In this document: piece after piece, positions 22,301-33,671 of the stretch | Layout of the letters: each line of letters opens with the position of its first letter | Numbering within the stretch: the first letter of the stretch is position 1 | Assembly: GCA_963691705.1 (NCBI GenBank) | Contig: OY829545.1 | Span: 29,189,475-29,253,474, forward strand | Reading direction: 5' to 3' | Length of the DNA stretch: 64,000 nucleotides | DNA from: Viola odorata | Taxonomy: Eukaryota > Streptophyta > Magnoliopsida > Malpighiales > Violaceae | Notes under the pieces: model-generated | What the model saw: only the letters and a program-made list of their open reading frames with translations | What the model was told of the DNA's origin: nothing | The model's database searches: none | Program-made: the position numbers and the translations under genes

Positions 22301-24777
22301 GCCTATATGAGTGGATGGTAATGCCCTTTGGCCTTTCTAACGCCCCTAGTACTTTCATGCGTTTGATGAACTATGTTTTGCGTGAATTTATTGGGAAATA
22401 TGTCGTTGTTTACTTTGATGACATACTTGTGTATAGTCGTTCAATTGATGATCACATTACACATTTACGCACCATACTTTTCACACTTCGAACTAACAAG
22501 TTATATGCCAAAATATCTAAATGTGAATTTTGTTTGGATAGTGTGCATTTTCTTGGATTCGTGGTGAGTGTAGGTGGCGTACAGGTGGACGAAGAGAAAG
22601 TAAAAGCCATTAAGGAGTGGCCAGCACCAAAGAATGCAAGTGAAGTGAGGTCCTTCCATGGCCTAGCTAGCTTCTACCGACGCTTTGTTCCAAATTTTTC
22701 AACCATTGCAGCACCACTCAATGAATTGACAAAGAAGAACATAACGTTTGAATGGAGTGAGAGGCAAGAGAAAGCTTTCCAAGAGCTTAAGGAACGCCTT
22801 ACACAAACGCCTATACTAGCGCTTCCCGATTTCAACAAGGCATTCGAACTTGAATGCGATGCTAGTGGGATTGGCATTGGAGCTGTACTCACTCAAGACG
22901 GGCGCCCTATTGCATACTTCAGTGAGAAACTTAATGGTGCCCAACTGAATTATTCCACTTATGATCGAGAATTGTATGCCCTTGTGAGAGCCTTGATGGT
23001 GTGGGAACACTACCTCCTGCCAAATCAATTTGTAATTCACACAGATCATCTTAGCCTCAAATTCTTACAAGGACAAGCAAAGCTTAACAAGCGACATGCT
23101 AAGTGGATGGAGTTCATCGAAGCATTTCCTTACACAATCAAGTACAAACAAGGAAAGGAAAATGTTGTAGCCGACGCACTCTCTAGAAGGTACGTACTTC
23201 TATCTACTCTTGAGGCCAAGATATTTGGTTTTTCGCATTTAATAGACTTATATGAACATGATGATGAATTGCGAGATATATACATGGCATGTACGAAAGG
23301 CCCTTATTTGCATTTTGTAAAGCATGATGATTTTTTGTTTAAACACAATCGGCTTTGCATACCAAAATCTAGTGTTAGAGAGTTACTTATATTGGAAGCA
23401 CATAGTGGAGGATTGAATGGTCATTTCGGTATCACAAAAACTTTGCATGCTTTGAAAGTACATTTCTTTTGGCCAAAGATGAAAGTTGATGTTACAAAAA
23501 TAATCAATCGTTGCATTACCTGTAAGAAAGCTAAATCCAAATCCATGAGTCATGCAACCTATATGCCATTACCCGTAGCCAACCACCCTTGGATAGATCT
23601 ATCAATGGACTTTGTCTTAGGATTACCAAGGTCTCGAAACGGCCATGATTCCATATTTGTTGTTGTTGATCGATTCTCAAAAATGGCTCATTTCGTTCCT
23701 TGTGCAAAAACGCATGATGCTATTCGCATTGCTAACCTCTTCTTTCAGCATGTCGTACGCCTACATGGCATTCCTCGAAGCATTGTGAGTGATAGAGATA
23801 CTAAATTCTTGAGTCATTTTTGGCGCACCCTATGGGCAAAATTAGGTACCAAACTTCTATTTTCTACTACTTGTCACCCACAAACAGATGGTCAAACAGA
23901 AGTAGTAAATAGAACCTTAGGATCCTTGCTAAGGGTTATGGTTGACAAACACGGCACAAAATGGGAAGATAGCATACCTTTCATTGAATTCGCATACAAT
24001 CATGCTCATCATTCTACTCTTGGATTTTCTCCTTTTGAGGTGGTATATGGGTTCCAACCCTTAACCCCTCTTGACCTCTTACCTTTGCCCTTGAGTGTGT
24101 TAAAATGTGTAGATGGAGAAACTAAGGCGGAATCAGTAAAAAGGAGGCATGAGCAAGTACAACGCAACATAGAAAATATGAATGAAAGGATTGCCCACAA
24201 GCGCAATAAAGAAAAAGCTCCTACATCATTCGAACCAGGACAATTGGTGTGGCTCCATTGGCGAAAGGATAGGTTTCCAACTCAAAGACAAGGAAAATTA
24301 AGCCCTCGAGGAGATGGACCCTTCCAAATACTCCATCGGATAAATGACAATGCTTACATCCTTGATTTACCAAGTGAGTATGGCCCTATAAGCAAATCAT
24401 TTCATATTAATGATTTATCTCTTTATGATGCAGGAAATGAAAGGCTTGAAGAAATGGATTCGAGGACGAATCCTTTCAAAGAAGGAGGAGATGATACGAT
24501 CACGCCCACCTTGGAGCCCAAGGACAATGCACCTAGTAGACCAATCACTAGGAGCATGGCCAAGAAGCTCACATTATGGATCGAAGAAGAATTACACAAA
24601 GAAATACCCCAAAGTACGCCTATCACCCTAATGTGCATTACGCACAATCACCGCGCCTATCAACCTCATGACATGGCCGATGACACCATGAAGACATACG
24701 ACCTTCATCCAAAGCAAGGCCAAGCCCACCAAGAGCCTAAAAACCATGAGGCCTTATTCATCAATTCCTTAAATTGA
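19336..24777 (+). CDS. Gag-pol polyprotein, unit 2 (full length)
   Basis: 1813 codons, the same domain layout as unit 1, with all protease, RT, RNase H and integrase key residues present. I found two residue differences: Gly989 in the RT block KTKHGLYEW (Asp in unit 1) and Val1454 in the integrase (Ile in unit 1). Having the family-typical Gly, this unit is the better candidate for an active enzyme source. The last ~94 residues are encoded by LTR 3. ATG 19336 is chosen because upstream in-frame codons contain no ATG. A single frame holds gag and pol, so both would be made as one product. Confidence 0.9.
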   Translation: MSQNSVADHSEVKSESEQAIPWLAMMEEMRRALDQAHATNARFQARIEQLEQGKVVEHPTPTTDTAIPPKKFGQEDVHCETESEGHASGDELHKFKSVAGGGLRNMSSSNTRTLGASSSIPISNEAMDTIRGLHDQGIKGQYHLLGPNPATTSITHGNISLIGSTAPLGHHGVVAPPFYPPPGFNGPLVNRAHLIQSNSIPTHGNVIPLGHHGAVGTSSTYGNHYIPRAPPQHFRNQRSLEEDMYEEPEHRNDEYVNRAREPRDRIDDDLKSIKVQIPIFEGTTNPDEYIKWEGKIQRIFNCHQYSDPKKVKLAAMEFDGYAVSWWEKMTKERTGTSAINTWPEMKRVMRERFVPSYYKRDLQNKLQGLTQGSKSVGEYYNELESLLTKTETREEEEITMARFLNGLNDKLKYKLELKEFEGLQSMLHYALKVEAHESTKKKIYPSRLLPQSNTYPSKTPWKPYSKDNHQRDYTKNPPLTKIETTTQKPPHTYPKTTPSNPFPKPQNNPTSNPPPRRNSSNIECYKCRGRGHIASECPNRRVIIVREGGYETESDEDSNELEYVEEGEAESGEEEEIIPTSTMTLVIRRSLNTQTKKEGACMEQRENLFHSHFEIQGKFASLIVDNGSVVDAASHLLVHKLNLPTTQHPKPYSLHWFNDNGEVKVKEQVLVSFKIGGYEDERLCDVIPMDASHLLLGRPWQFDRSVIHDGRTNKIHLTHQGRKFSILPLSPSQVCDDQKQMEKASAEFHLLQKLREKEKKSGEKKVRREQNTHHEKSKHGNENELEKNEDTVKPLSVFVKGRVLKHAYETSKICLVLRYKEHCLHVNTNPSSLPSPIVSLLQEFEDVFPKEMPSGLPPIRGIEHRIDLIPSSALPNRPAYRCNPAETKELQKQVDELLSKGFIRESMSPCAVPVLLVPKKDGTWRMCVDCRAINKITVRYRHPIPRLDDMLDELSGSKVYSKIDLMSGYHQIRMQEGDEWKTAFKTKHGLYEWMVMPFGLSNAPSTFMRLMNYVLREFIGKYVVVYFDDILVYSRSIDDHITHLRTILFTLRTNKLYAKISKCEFCLDSVHFLGFVVSVGGVQVDEEKVKAIKEWPAPKNASEVRSFHGLASFYRRFVPNFSTIAAPLNELTKKNITFEWSERQEKAFQELKERLTQTPILALPDFNKAFELECDASGIGIGAVLTQDGRPIAYFSEKLNGAQLNYSTYDRELYALVRALMVWEHYLLPNQFVIHTDHLSLKFLQGQAKLNKRHAKWMEFIEAFPYTIKYKQGKENVVADALSRRYVLLSTLEAKIFGFSHLIDLYEHDDELRDIYMACTKGPYLHFVKHDDFLFKHNRLCIPKSSVRELLILEAHSGGLNGHFGITKTLHALKVHFFWPKMKVDVTKIINRCITCKKAKSKSMSHATYMPLPVANHPWIDLSMDFVLGLPRSRNGHDSIFVVVDRFSKMAHFVPCAKTHDAIRIANLFFQHVVRLHGIPRSIVSDRDTKFLSHFWRTLWAKLGTKLLFSTTCHPQTDGQTEVVNRTLGSLLRVMVDKHGTKWEDSIPFIEFAYNHAHHSTLGFSPFEVVYGFQPLTPLDLLPLPLSVLKCVDGETKAESVKRRHEQVQRNIENMNERIAHKRNKEKAPTSFEPGQLVWLHWRKDRFPTQRQGKLSPRGDGPFQILHRINDNAYILDLPSEYGPISKSFHINDLSLYDAGNERLEEMDSRTNPFKEGGDDTITPTLEPKDNAPSRPITRSMAKKLTLWIEEELHKEIPQSTPITLMCITHNHRAYQPHDMADDTMKTYDLHPKQGQAHQEPKNHEALFINSLN

Positions 24778-25397
24778 TAATGGCCTTGAGAAGCCCAACA
24801 TGAAGGAGGAAGGAAGGAAGCTCTTCTCATTAAGGGCAAACTTGTCCTTAGTCTATGTTTGATTTTCTATAAATAGCTAAGCCTTAGGCTTAACTCAACA
24901 CAATTTGGATAAACCTTGAAATGCTTAAACTTGTTGTTTCTTTCATTTAAGTCTTGTCATTTAAGTTCTTTCAATTCAGCTATCTCAATTCAAGTCTTTA
25001 CATTTCTTGCAACTTCCATTCAAGTTTCTAATTCAAGTTATTTTCATTACTTATTCTTGTCTTTCAATTACTTTCAATTCCGCACTTTAAATTCTGTCCA
25101 TTCCAATTCAAGTTATTTCAATTCAATACCCCCTAAATAAAGGTCGGTTCTACCACCATCTTTAGGGACGGTTGCACTTTTATTTCCACACCTTTCAATT
25201 CAAAACCCCCTAACTTACGGTCGGATCTATCTCCGTACTTAGGGACGGTTGCACCTCTTAAATTCCGCTGCCTAACTCTATCTTTTATTCTCCTCTCTTG
25301 TTCGTTTCATTCTAATCCTTGTGCTTGCAGCTCATAGCTAGATCCTCCATTGAAGTTCTAAGCTCGGTTTCTTCCATTTGGAAGCCGGAGCTTATCA
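24492..25397 (+). repeat. LTR 3 of the tandem gypsy element
   Basis: 906 bp, ending GGAGCTTATCA, then the GATGG duplication at 25398-25402. It encodes the end of the unit 2 polyprotein and supplies the 3' terminus of the array. Confidence 0.9.
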
Positions 25398-25402
25398 GAT
25401 GG

Positions 25403-28226
25403 ATACCTAAAGAAAAGAGAAGGCTTCTCCTATCGTCTTAGCCAAAAATACCCGCATACCGATTGAACATTACGAAATTGATAACTTTGCTTCCAATCCT
25501 AGTGAACTTCACTTGAACTCATAACCTCCTACCTCATTAAAAAAAACATGGACTGTTTTCATAAAGTTGAGACAATTTTTATTTTTATTTTAAGAAAAGA
25601 AACTCCTTTCTAGTTTAATATAGCTTTGACAAAAACGAAGAAGAAGGTTTTATAGAGCAAAAAGATGACTGAAACCTTAACTTGGCATTAAGGGCTCTAG
25701 GCCCATTCTGGTTTACGGATCACGACTTTTTATAATAAATAATTAAATGTAAACTACATATTCGGCCCATTGGCAATCTATATCGTACTTGTTATAATAA
25801 ACAACAATCCCCTGGCGGTGTTAACAATGTGACTTTATATTAAATCTTTTCTCTTTCAAATTTAACTTAGCAAAAAATAACTCAACTCTATTGAGCTAAA
25901 TAATAAATTTTGGGTTTCATTCACAAATTATAATTTTATATTGTAGTGGTTTTTGATATGACAGTGAAACCTCTATAATCAAACAATTCAGAGTTCGAAT
26001 TCTACCATCACATATTTAATTAAAATTGATTCAGCACAACGAAAAAGAAACACTTGACTTATTTCAAAATTCAAGTTTTTATTTGATACTAAAACCTTAC
26101 TTTTTAGTAATTAACCAATGCGATAAGATATTATATGAGTTAATGTCTACTATATTATATTTTATTTTATTTTATTTTTATTTAAATAAATAATTATTGA
26201 GTGAATATAAAAATTATACTTGGACATTAAAATAAAATATTAATTTTAAAACTTTTAGCACCACTCATCTTAAAGTTAAAATTTGGTGTAAAATAAATGT
26301 AGTAGAGAAAAAATATCATCTTGTTTGTAGTGTTTATATTTCTTTAAAAGTATATATAGTTGGTTGGTACACATACATTAATTTAATAGCCTCACTAGCC
26401 TGTATTAATTTACTAGTTTTTTTATACGCTTGTTAGCTAAAAAAAATTTAACATGGACGAATATATATAAAAATGACATATAAAAAAATATCGAATTAAA
26501 ATAAACTAACGAAAACGTGTAGTAAATTAACACAAAATAAGTTACATGTAGTGAATTGAAAAAAAATTGAGTACAAGTATTGAATATATATCGTTAAATC
26601 ACCACCATTATAATTAGATTATAATTAATGGTTTGGCTAACAAGTATTACATGCCGTTAATTTGGCGACTCTCCTTATTTAGCAAACATAAAAAGTTATT
26701 ATAAATTAAGGTGTTGGTATACTTTGGTTGCTTGCTTCCAGCATCGGGAATTCATTTCTATGTTTATAAATAAAATTTTAAAAAAAAACATTTATAGTAT
26801 GATTTATTAGCTTCATAAGTAGATGATCAATAATGACCCTCACGTATGGTCGATTGTGTGTTTGATAAAAATCAAGATAAGCTCTTTTATTGGTTACTTT
26901 TGCCAAGATTCAACCACTAGTGTAGGGTTACCTTTAAGCTGTAGGGCATTAATTAGTTGATTTAGTCACAAGAACATACCATGTTACAACCTCTCCATGG
27001 ATCTTAGGTGTGGTCTGGTGGAGAACCTTGCATTGAATTGCATCGTATTTTATTTTATTTTATTATTATTATTTTTTAATTCGGTAATCTCGTTCGATTA
27101 TTGTCGGGTTCTCATCAGAGAGTGACTCTACCAATATGATATTCTCCATTCTTAAAATTGGAACTTGAGATTTTAGTTAAAGGTGAACAACTCGTTTACC
27201 ATTTAACCACAACCACGGTTGATATTTCACGTATTTTATTAATTAAAATGAATAATTTTCTAAATACGCTACACAAAAAGACATGCACTAACCAATTGCG
27301 TTATATAAATTTATATAATAAAAATTATTCTTAAAGTAAGACTATATTGAAAAATTTAATGATAAAATGACATTTGAGTATTTTATTTTCATTAATTGCA
27401 TATTTTAATTGTAATTAATTAAATCTATTAACATATCAATAATCTTTTTAATTTTATTTTAGTCATCGGTTGCAAATATTAACTTTCAGAATTAATCTCA
27501 TGCTGCGTAAATTTAATATTTTGCATAAAATTTATATTATGTATATAACATTTTTGAAAAATCACAATAATGTTTAATTATTAGGAGTACTATCATATAT
27601 CTAACTCCTTAAGGCCACAACAACTGCAATGCACCCTCCTCTTTGATCACTACCCAAAATACTCTCGTTAGGAAGCTGTCAATGGTGTCTTTTTCAATAC
27701 GTAGACTTTTCCTTTCCATGCTTCCCTCTTTCTTTTTTCTTTTTTTAAACTGATTATATTATTAATGATCATTCCAGTACCGCAGATCGAACCTATGATT
27801 TTATATCATAAAAACAATATGTATTATAATCAGTTGAACTATAATTTTACGTGCATCCATGTTTTTCTTTAATTACCGCATATATGTACGCTGAAAAAGA
27901 AAATATAATTAAGCAAAAGATCTTGTTTTAAACATGAAAACTTGAACGTACTAAATCTGTGCAAGTGCAGAAGTTACAACCTAAATAATATTTTAAATAT
28001 GTTATCAGCACCGGATCAGACGAGATCAGATAGTCCAACCGGTTAAAACAGAGACACTTGACAACAATTTACATCGAAACATTGCACATGCTGCTACCTT
28101 TCACATCCTCCTGGCGATTTCTTGATCGTATATATCTATCTATACTCTAATAGGGTCTTTTAGGTTACAACAATTGATTTATCATTCATTGCTTGCACGA
28201 AAGGGTAAGCAAGAGTAGGACTATAA

Positions 28227-28287
<61 letters not shown>

Positions 28288-29182
28288 GTATCTACTACTC
28301 TAACTCTAAGGCTTTCTTCTCTATTACTTCTAATTAATACTGTATTTATGTTTAGGGGACCTACTCTGTATATAAATTTAGAGTTCAAATAATTTTGATA
28401 TAGTATGTATACGATACTTGTGTCCATTAAAAGTGACAAATCTTAATATCTATATTATCAAATGGTCGATAAAGTGCCAATTGAAAAATATCATTCACAT
28501 AAGCAAATAATAAATACATGCAATCGAAACTTTTAACTAATACAAGTACCATTATTTATCACTTTATTCAATGTAGCCACCAAAATTATTACTTTTTACG
28601 AGTACATGTACCAAAACTATTATTAACAACTATACCACTAATTAACTACTAGGATTTATTATAATTTATAGTATTAATTACTTAATTTTACTTTTACACA
28701 CAAGATTTAATTTTAATTTTTTGGGCATCGTCTTTTGACCTAATTAATAAGAGGCTGAACTGCCATGATCATGAACCAACTAGTCGGCTCGCTTTTATTT
28801 TCAAAGACAAAAAGAAGAAATATCTCGACTCACGCTAACTCAGGTCCTCTTCATAATCCCAACATCTGCTCATCCTTTGACAATGATGTCTCAGCAACTC
28901 AAATTAACTAATTATTAGATCAAAACATAATTTTATTAATTACATTCACACGTGTCTGTCCAATATTCAAGGGATTATTTTCTTAATTACAAATTAAGGA
29001 CTAGTAATTAGGCTTTATATTTAAATTAAACATATTTGTTTTCTACTTCTTTCTTAAATTACTGAAATTAATCTCGAACTAATATCTATTTTTATTTTAT
29101 ATTCTCTTAATAATAACTATATTCAAAATTAAAAAAATAATAATAAATGATCACCATAGAAAAGTTCATGTATAGAAAGGAA
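25403..29182. other. AT-rich intergenic DNA
   Basis: No convincing coding frame on either strand over 3.8 kb. The only clear feature is the TA microsatellite at about 28229-28284. Many short T/A runs and no RNA gene recognised by eye. Confidence 0.5.
28229..28284. repeat. (TA)n microsatellite
   Basis: About 28 uninterrupted TA/AT units. Likely variable in length between individuals. Confidence 0.95.
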
Positions 29183-30406
29183 AAATGGTAGAATTTACTC
29201 CTACATTTGTACTTCAAATCACGATAGGCCATTACATTTATAAGTGAGCCAAATAAATCACTACATTTGTTTATTCGGTCAAAATTAACCATTATTACCT
29301 AAAATACTCTGGGCTCTGTTTGATTGGTAAAAACTTACATAATACCTTGCTGACATGGACGTATAACATGAAAATTAATTTTTTTAAATATGACGTGAAT
29401 TATTGGCCGAAATTAATTTTTTAATTCTTGTAGTATAATACTACAATTTTTTCTCTTAAGCAATTTAACAAACACCTCAACTGTGTATTATTTTTAAGCA
29501 CAACACCGATACACACAAATCTCTGCTTGCTTTTTGTTTCTTTCTAATAATTTTAAAAATAATCATAAAGAATTCTAAAACCCAAAAAACCCTAATGAAC
29601 TCAATAAAATGGATAAATTGTGAAAAAAAATAGTCAAAGATGAGAAAGAAAAGGGAGAATTTGCAATAAAATTATAGGATAGAGATAACCAAGATATTTC
29701 TGAAAAATAATTAAATTGTATTCATTATTTATACAAAACCCGAAATTAAATGTAAAAAAAATGAAAAAAACTCTACAAACTACATAATTGAACTGTATTG
29801 GTTATTTAACCTTGGTGCAACTATCCCACAAAAAAAATAAAAATTATATTTATTATTTATAATAAACTGAAATTAAATAAAAAATTGGGTTGTAAATAAT
29901 TGTCTTACCAGTAGAGGATGTGAGGGACAGTGTGCAGCGTCGGCGTGGCAGAGGATGGCGTGACGGAAGCGCTGCATGGAAGGCTGAAGAGAAGGCGGAT
30001 TGAGAGGGAATACGATGATTGAAAGTGCATGATGTCGCGATGCGGTGGTGGTGGATGATGTTGCGTAAAGGAGAGGGAAAGATGATAGGTGCGGTGGGGC
30101 TGATGTCGCGGTGCAGTGGTGGTGGCGGATGAAATTGGAGAGGGTGAGATGAGCAAATGACAGATGAAATTAATTTCGGCCCAATAATCCACGTCATATT
30201 TAAAAAATAATAATTTCCATGTCATACGTTCATCTCAGCAAGATATTATGTAGTTTCTTACCAACCAAACAGAGCTTAGGGTATTTTAGGTAATAATGGT
30301 TAATTTTGACTGAGTAAATAAATGTAGTGGTTTATTTGGCTCACTTACAAATGTAATGACCTATTATAACTTGAAGTACAAATGCAGGAGTGAATTCTGA
30401 CATTTT
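29183..30406. mobile_element. Long-TIR DNA element, 1.2 kb (MULE or Pack-MULE candidate)
   Basis: Inverted repeats of about 240-250 bp (29183-29425 and 30165-30406) match throughout (AAAATG tips, GTGAGCCAAATAAA, AATTAACCATTATTACCTAA, AATATGACGTG). The inside is AT-rich on the left, but 29905-30140 is GC-richer, with internal repeats (GATGTCGCGRTGC followed by GTGGTGG). No transposase is seen. Flanks TATAGAAAG and TATAAGAAA may be a decayed 9-bp duplication. The GC-richer core could be a captured gene fragment; I cannot name its source. Confidence 0.65.
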
Positions 30407-30958
30407 ATAAGAAACAAAAACCCAAATGATAAATAATCTAATACACTTCGTTTTATTTTTCTGTCCTTTTCCCCATCAATTCAGGCACTAGCAAATATAT
30501 AGCAAATATTATCAAACTCTCACACACTCTTAAAATTTTAATTATCAGCGAACTCATAATTTTGTCTTGATAGAAGAATATCTCGAGAAAATATCTCCTA
30601 TATATTATAACAGGACTATATGATTCTGATCACTAGTTAACAATATTGACCATCTAAAAAATAAAAGTAAAAAATAGAAAAATTGAGAAAAGGGCATATG
30701 CGTTTTGCAGTAATAATACATTTCCCCACATTTTAATGTAATATTATAAAATATAAGTCACTGAATATTGATTGGTTCATTACAACCTCATCTTTTTTTT
30801 TGCACATTTTATGTTCCCGTAATATATATATATGGTAATTCAAATGTACAAAACAAAAATCAATTAATCCCAATACACATCACCAAACCCTCACACACAC
30901 ACTGTATATATATAGAAATAGAATTACTAATTGATATTCCTTTTTTTTCACCCCATTG
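30407..30958. other. Spacer and probable 3' UTR of the P450 gene
   Basis: AT-rich sequence beyond the P450 stop. No gene seen. Polyadenylation signals of the minus-strand P450 gene should lie here. Confidence 0.5.
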
Positions 30959-30959
30959 A

Positions 30960-32531
30960 TTAGTTTTGACTTACACTTTCCAAAATAGGCTTCAAGTCCC
31001 TTGGGTGCAGATGGACCATTAGACCATACTTCATGAACAATGTCAACGACATTTTTTGCTCCACCTTGTGGCCAGGCACCACCGAGAGCCGGTGACGCAA
31101 CAGCACTGCCGCCGTGATCGACTTCATTTGCAAGTAAGCCAAGTCTCTGCCCAAACAAATCCTTGGACCCGCATTAAAGGACACAAATTTGTATGAATCT
31201 AGAATCTCAATTTTCTTACCATCTTGTGACAACCATCTTTCCGGCTTGAATTCTAGGCAATCTTCCCCCCAAATAAATTTCATTCGCCCAATTGAATATA
31301 TTGAGTACGTTATTGCCGATCCAGCCGGAACAAAAGCTCCCGATGGCAAAACGTCGTCGGCGATTACATGCTTCGAGTCTTGCGGCACCGACGGGTAGAG
31401 CCTCAATGTTTCCGACAATGCTGCCTTAAGATATACCAATCGGTCAACTTCTTCAAACACTAGTGGCTCATCTAGCCACTTACTTGGGTCATTGCCACGT
31501 GTCTCCTTCAAAACTGTGCAAAGTTCCATGAGGATTTTCTCTTCCACTTGCGGGTGTGTGGTGACCAACCAAAAGAACCAACTCATTGCAACTGATGACG
31601 TATCGCGTCCAGCTAAGATAAAATTTAGTGCCACATGTTTGAGGAATTTATCCGAGTAAGATTCTTTCTTCTTCATGAACCTAGACAACAGGTCGTCGTG
31701 TGGGGTTGCGTCGGCAATTTTTTGCTGACTCACCAATTCAAGCTTTCGTGTTTTTATGATGTCGGACAGGTATGATTCAATGTGGTCAAGGCTCTGGCTC
31801 AAGCTGATCTCCATCCCAAGCCCAAGCCATTTCTTCACTTTCCACACCATCTCCGGCAGAATGAAACGCTGCAGCGTGGCTTCTGTTGCTCGGTCGAAAG
31901 ACACCGCGAAACCATTTTCTGGGAGATCCGCAGACAGTGTCTGTGGGTCCCGCCCGAAAGTCAAGCCACAGATGTTGTCAAAAGTGAGCCGAAGCAGCAA
32001 ATCTTGTAGATCAACAGGCCTGCCTTGGCGCTGAGCCGACTCAAGCAAGGGGCAGAACCGGAACTTAATGGCTCGGCTGACCCACCTAGCCATGGCTTGG
32101 CGCAATGTCCTGGTGGTGAATTCCAGTGCGGCAGTCTTCCTCTGGAAGAGCCACGTGTCTCCGTCCGAGTTGAAGATGCCATCACCGAGCAAATCATGGA
32201 ACACAGATTGCCAAGTTGGGCCCTTGGGGTAATTATCGAATCTTAGTTTCAAGATGTGCTCCATGTTCTTGGGATCGCACGTGACGGTCACGAGACCTTG
32301 CTTCTTGGCCAGAAATGGAACTGCGCAGATGCATGTTTGGTACGTGCCGCCGCTGGCGCGTAGGTTGTCGGCGATCCACTCGTGCATGCGGTTGGCATTT
32401 TCGATCAGAGCGGGGAGACTACCGACCAACGGCCACACGCGCGGACCGGTCAAGGCCCGGGACATAAATTTCAGCCAAAGGAAATAGGCTGCAATGGCTG
32501 AAAATATTATTAGTACCGTTGATAAATCCAT
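30960..32531 (-). CDS. Cytochrome P450, CYP86A-type fatty acid omega-hydroxylase
   Basis: One uninterrupted exon of 523 codons starting [19 protein letters not shown], a membrane anchor for the endoplasmic reticulum, followed by [13 protein letters not shown]450 marks in order: I-helix AGRDTSS, ExxR in ETLR, PERW, and the heme-binding loop [11 protein letters not shown] with the Cys ligand. Segments such as [27 protein letters not shown] and [15 protein letters not shown] are typical of CYP86A. These enzymes add a hydroxyl group to the end of fatty acids for cutin or suberin. Length fits the family (usually 520-550) and no disruption is visible, so it is probably functional. The exact subfamily member cannot be fixed from sequence alone. 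Confidence 0.93.
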   Translation of the reverse strand: MDLSTVLIIFSAIAAYFLWLKFMSRALTGPRVWPLVGSLPALIENANRMHEWIADNLRASGGTYQTCICAVPFLAKKQGLVTVTCDPKNMEHILKLRFDNYPKGPTWQSVFHDLLGDGIFNSDGDTWLFQRKTAALEFTTRTLRQAMARWVSRAIKFRFCPLLESAQRQGRPVDLQDLLLRLTFDNICGLTFGRDPQTLSADLPENGFAVSFDRATEATLQRFILPEMVWKVKKWLGLGMEISLSQSLDHIESYLSDIIKTRKLELVSQQKIADATPHDDLLSRFMKKKESYSDKFLKHVALNFILAGRDTSSVAMSWFFWLVTTHPQVEEKILMELCTVLKETRGNDPSKWLDEPLVFEEVDRLVYLKAALSETLRLYPSVPQDSKHVIADDVLPSGAFVPAGSAITYSIYSIGRMKFIWGEDCLEFKPERWLSQDGKKIEILDSYKFVSFNAGPRICLGRDLAYLQMKSITAAVLLRHRLSVVPGHKVEQKMSLTLFMKYGLMVHLHPRDLKPILESVSQN

Positions 32532-32780
32532 TTTGCCTCTCTATTTCCTTTTTGAAAAACGAATTAAAGGATCAAAAGCAAATGCGGTACGTAAGCAAAA
32601 AAACAATTAATTATGTGACAAAATGTAAGGTGTGGTCTTGTGTAAATCAACTTTAGAATTGAACTTAATTAAGAGAAATTAGAGGGAGATTAAGGGGGGA
32701 TTAAGACAAATTAAAGAAAACCCAAATCAAAGAAGATATCAGAAATTGGAGATGAGAAGTGTAAAATGGTGGTGGAGTGG

Positions 32781-32790
32781 TTATATAGTG
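32781..32790 (-). promoter_or_regulatory. TATA box of the P450 gene
   Basis: Minus-strand CACTATATAACCAC lies about 250 bp upstream of the P450 ATG, leaving a leader of roughly 220 bases. No other ORF competes for it. Confidence 0.55.
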
Positions 32791-32805
32791 AGGGGAAATA
32801 GTGGG

Positions 32806-33670
32806 TATGTGTGGTGGAACTAATTATATAGAAGTGTGTGTATTAAATAAATGGGACAGATTGTTGTTGAAATTATAGGTCTCAAACCTTTTTTGGGGGT
32901 TATCTATCTCAATCTCACACTCTTATTTTTATACAATTAAATAACAATAATAATATGTTTTGTTTTATTAGTTTTTTACAATATATTATTATTAAGAGTA
33001 TTATATACTTCACCCTTTTTATTTATTTTTTCCTTCTTTCACAGCTAATTAAATAAAACCAAAAATTTCAAATAAATACGGCCATTAAATGGCAACTGAG
33101 GTAGCTGAGATGTTAAGGGAAAACCCACCACACCTCCTATATTATTATTATTATTATTTTATAAATATATATTCCTATACGAAGAAGTCCTACCCATCAG
33201 AGAAAAGAAATTTACGACGACAATAAATTTTGTAAGTTTACCATCAGAAAAGAAAAAAAACGGACGGCGGCTGTCTCCCATCCTTACGACTTTTAGATGT
33301 ACTAAAAATATCGGGAAAAAATGAAACTTGAGGTTAATTAACAATCCGTTTTGATCGATTAAATCCAGGCAAATTTGGTTAAAATGAGTGAAAACTAGTC
33401 ACACTTAATAAATATTCAATTTATTATTAATTTTTATATGATCTCTATTGATCCTCAAACTTTTAACCCTTTTTTTTTTTTTACTCGATCGACGCCAGAT
33501 ATGAATTTTGCAACTTTGAATATATACTCCATCTATAATCACTTTACTTTATAGTGAGTCAATCCAATATGATGTCATGTATAGACTTTACAACTTGAAT
33601 ATATATTCCAGCTATAATCACTTTATTTTTTACTGAATCAATCGAATAGGATACCAGGTATGGATTTTAT
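32806..33670. other. Intergenic DNA with a ~77-bp tandem duplication
   Basis: No gene. At 33519-33670 two diverged copies of about 77 bp follow each other (both contain CTATAATCACTTTA and end near GACTTTAC/GATTTTAT). An ATT repeat lies at about 33139-33158. Confidence 0.5.
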
Positions 33671-33671
33671 A

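Larger units (their letters stand above)
10075..25397 (+). mobile_element. Tandem dimer of a Ty3/gypsy (chromovirus-like) retrotransposon: LTR-INT-LTR-INT-LTR
   Basis: Three 906-bp LTRs (10075-10980, 17291-18196, 24492-25397) flank two complete internal regions (10981-17290 and 18197-24491). Only the outermost ends carry the GATGG duplication. The central LTR is shared, as expected from unequal recombination between LTRs of sister or homologous copies. LTRs looked identical wherever I compared them. RT, RNase H and integrase have the order of Ty3/gypsy. The RT motif wording (RESMSPCAVPVLLVPKKDG, YFDDILVYS) is chromovirus-like, and extension of pol into the LTR recalls the CRM clade; the clade is an inference. 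A genome-assembly duplication is an alternative, but the unequal poly-A lengths and base differences speak against a simple copy error. Confidence 0.9.

Noticed and set aside
29853..30225. Minus-strand frames of 106-114 codons in the long-TIR element
   Set aside because: Low-complexity His/Pro/Ser text in two overlapping frames and no known domain; treated as a possible captured fragment, not a gene.
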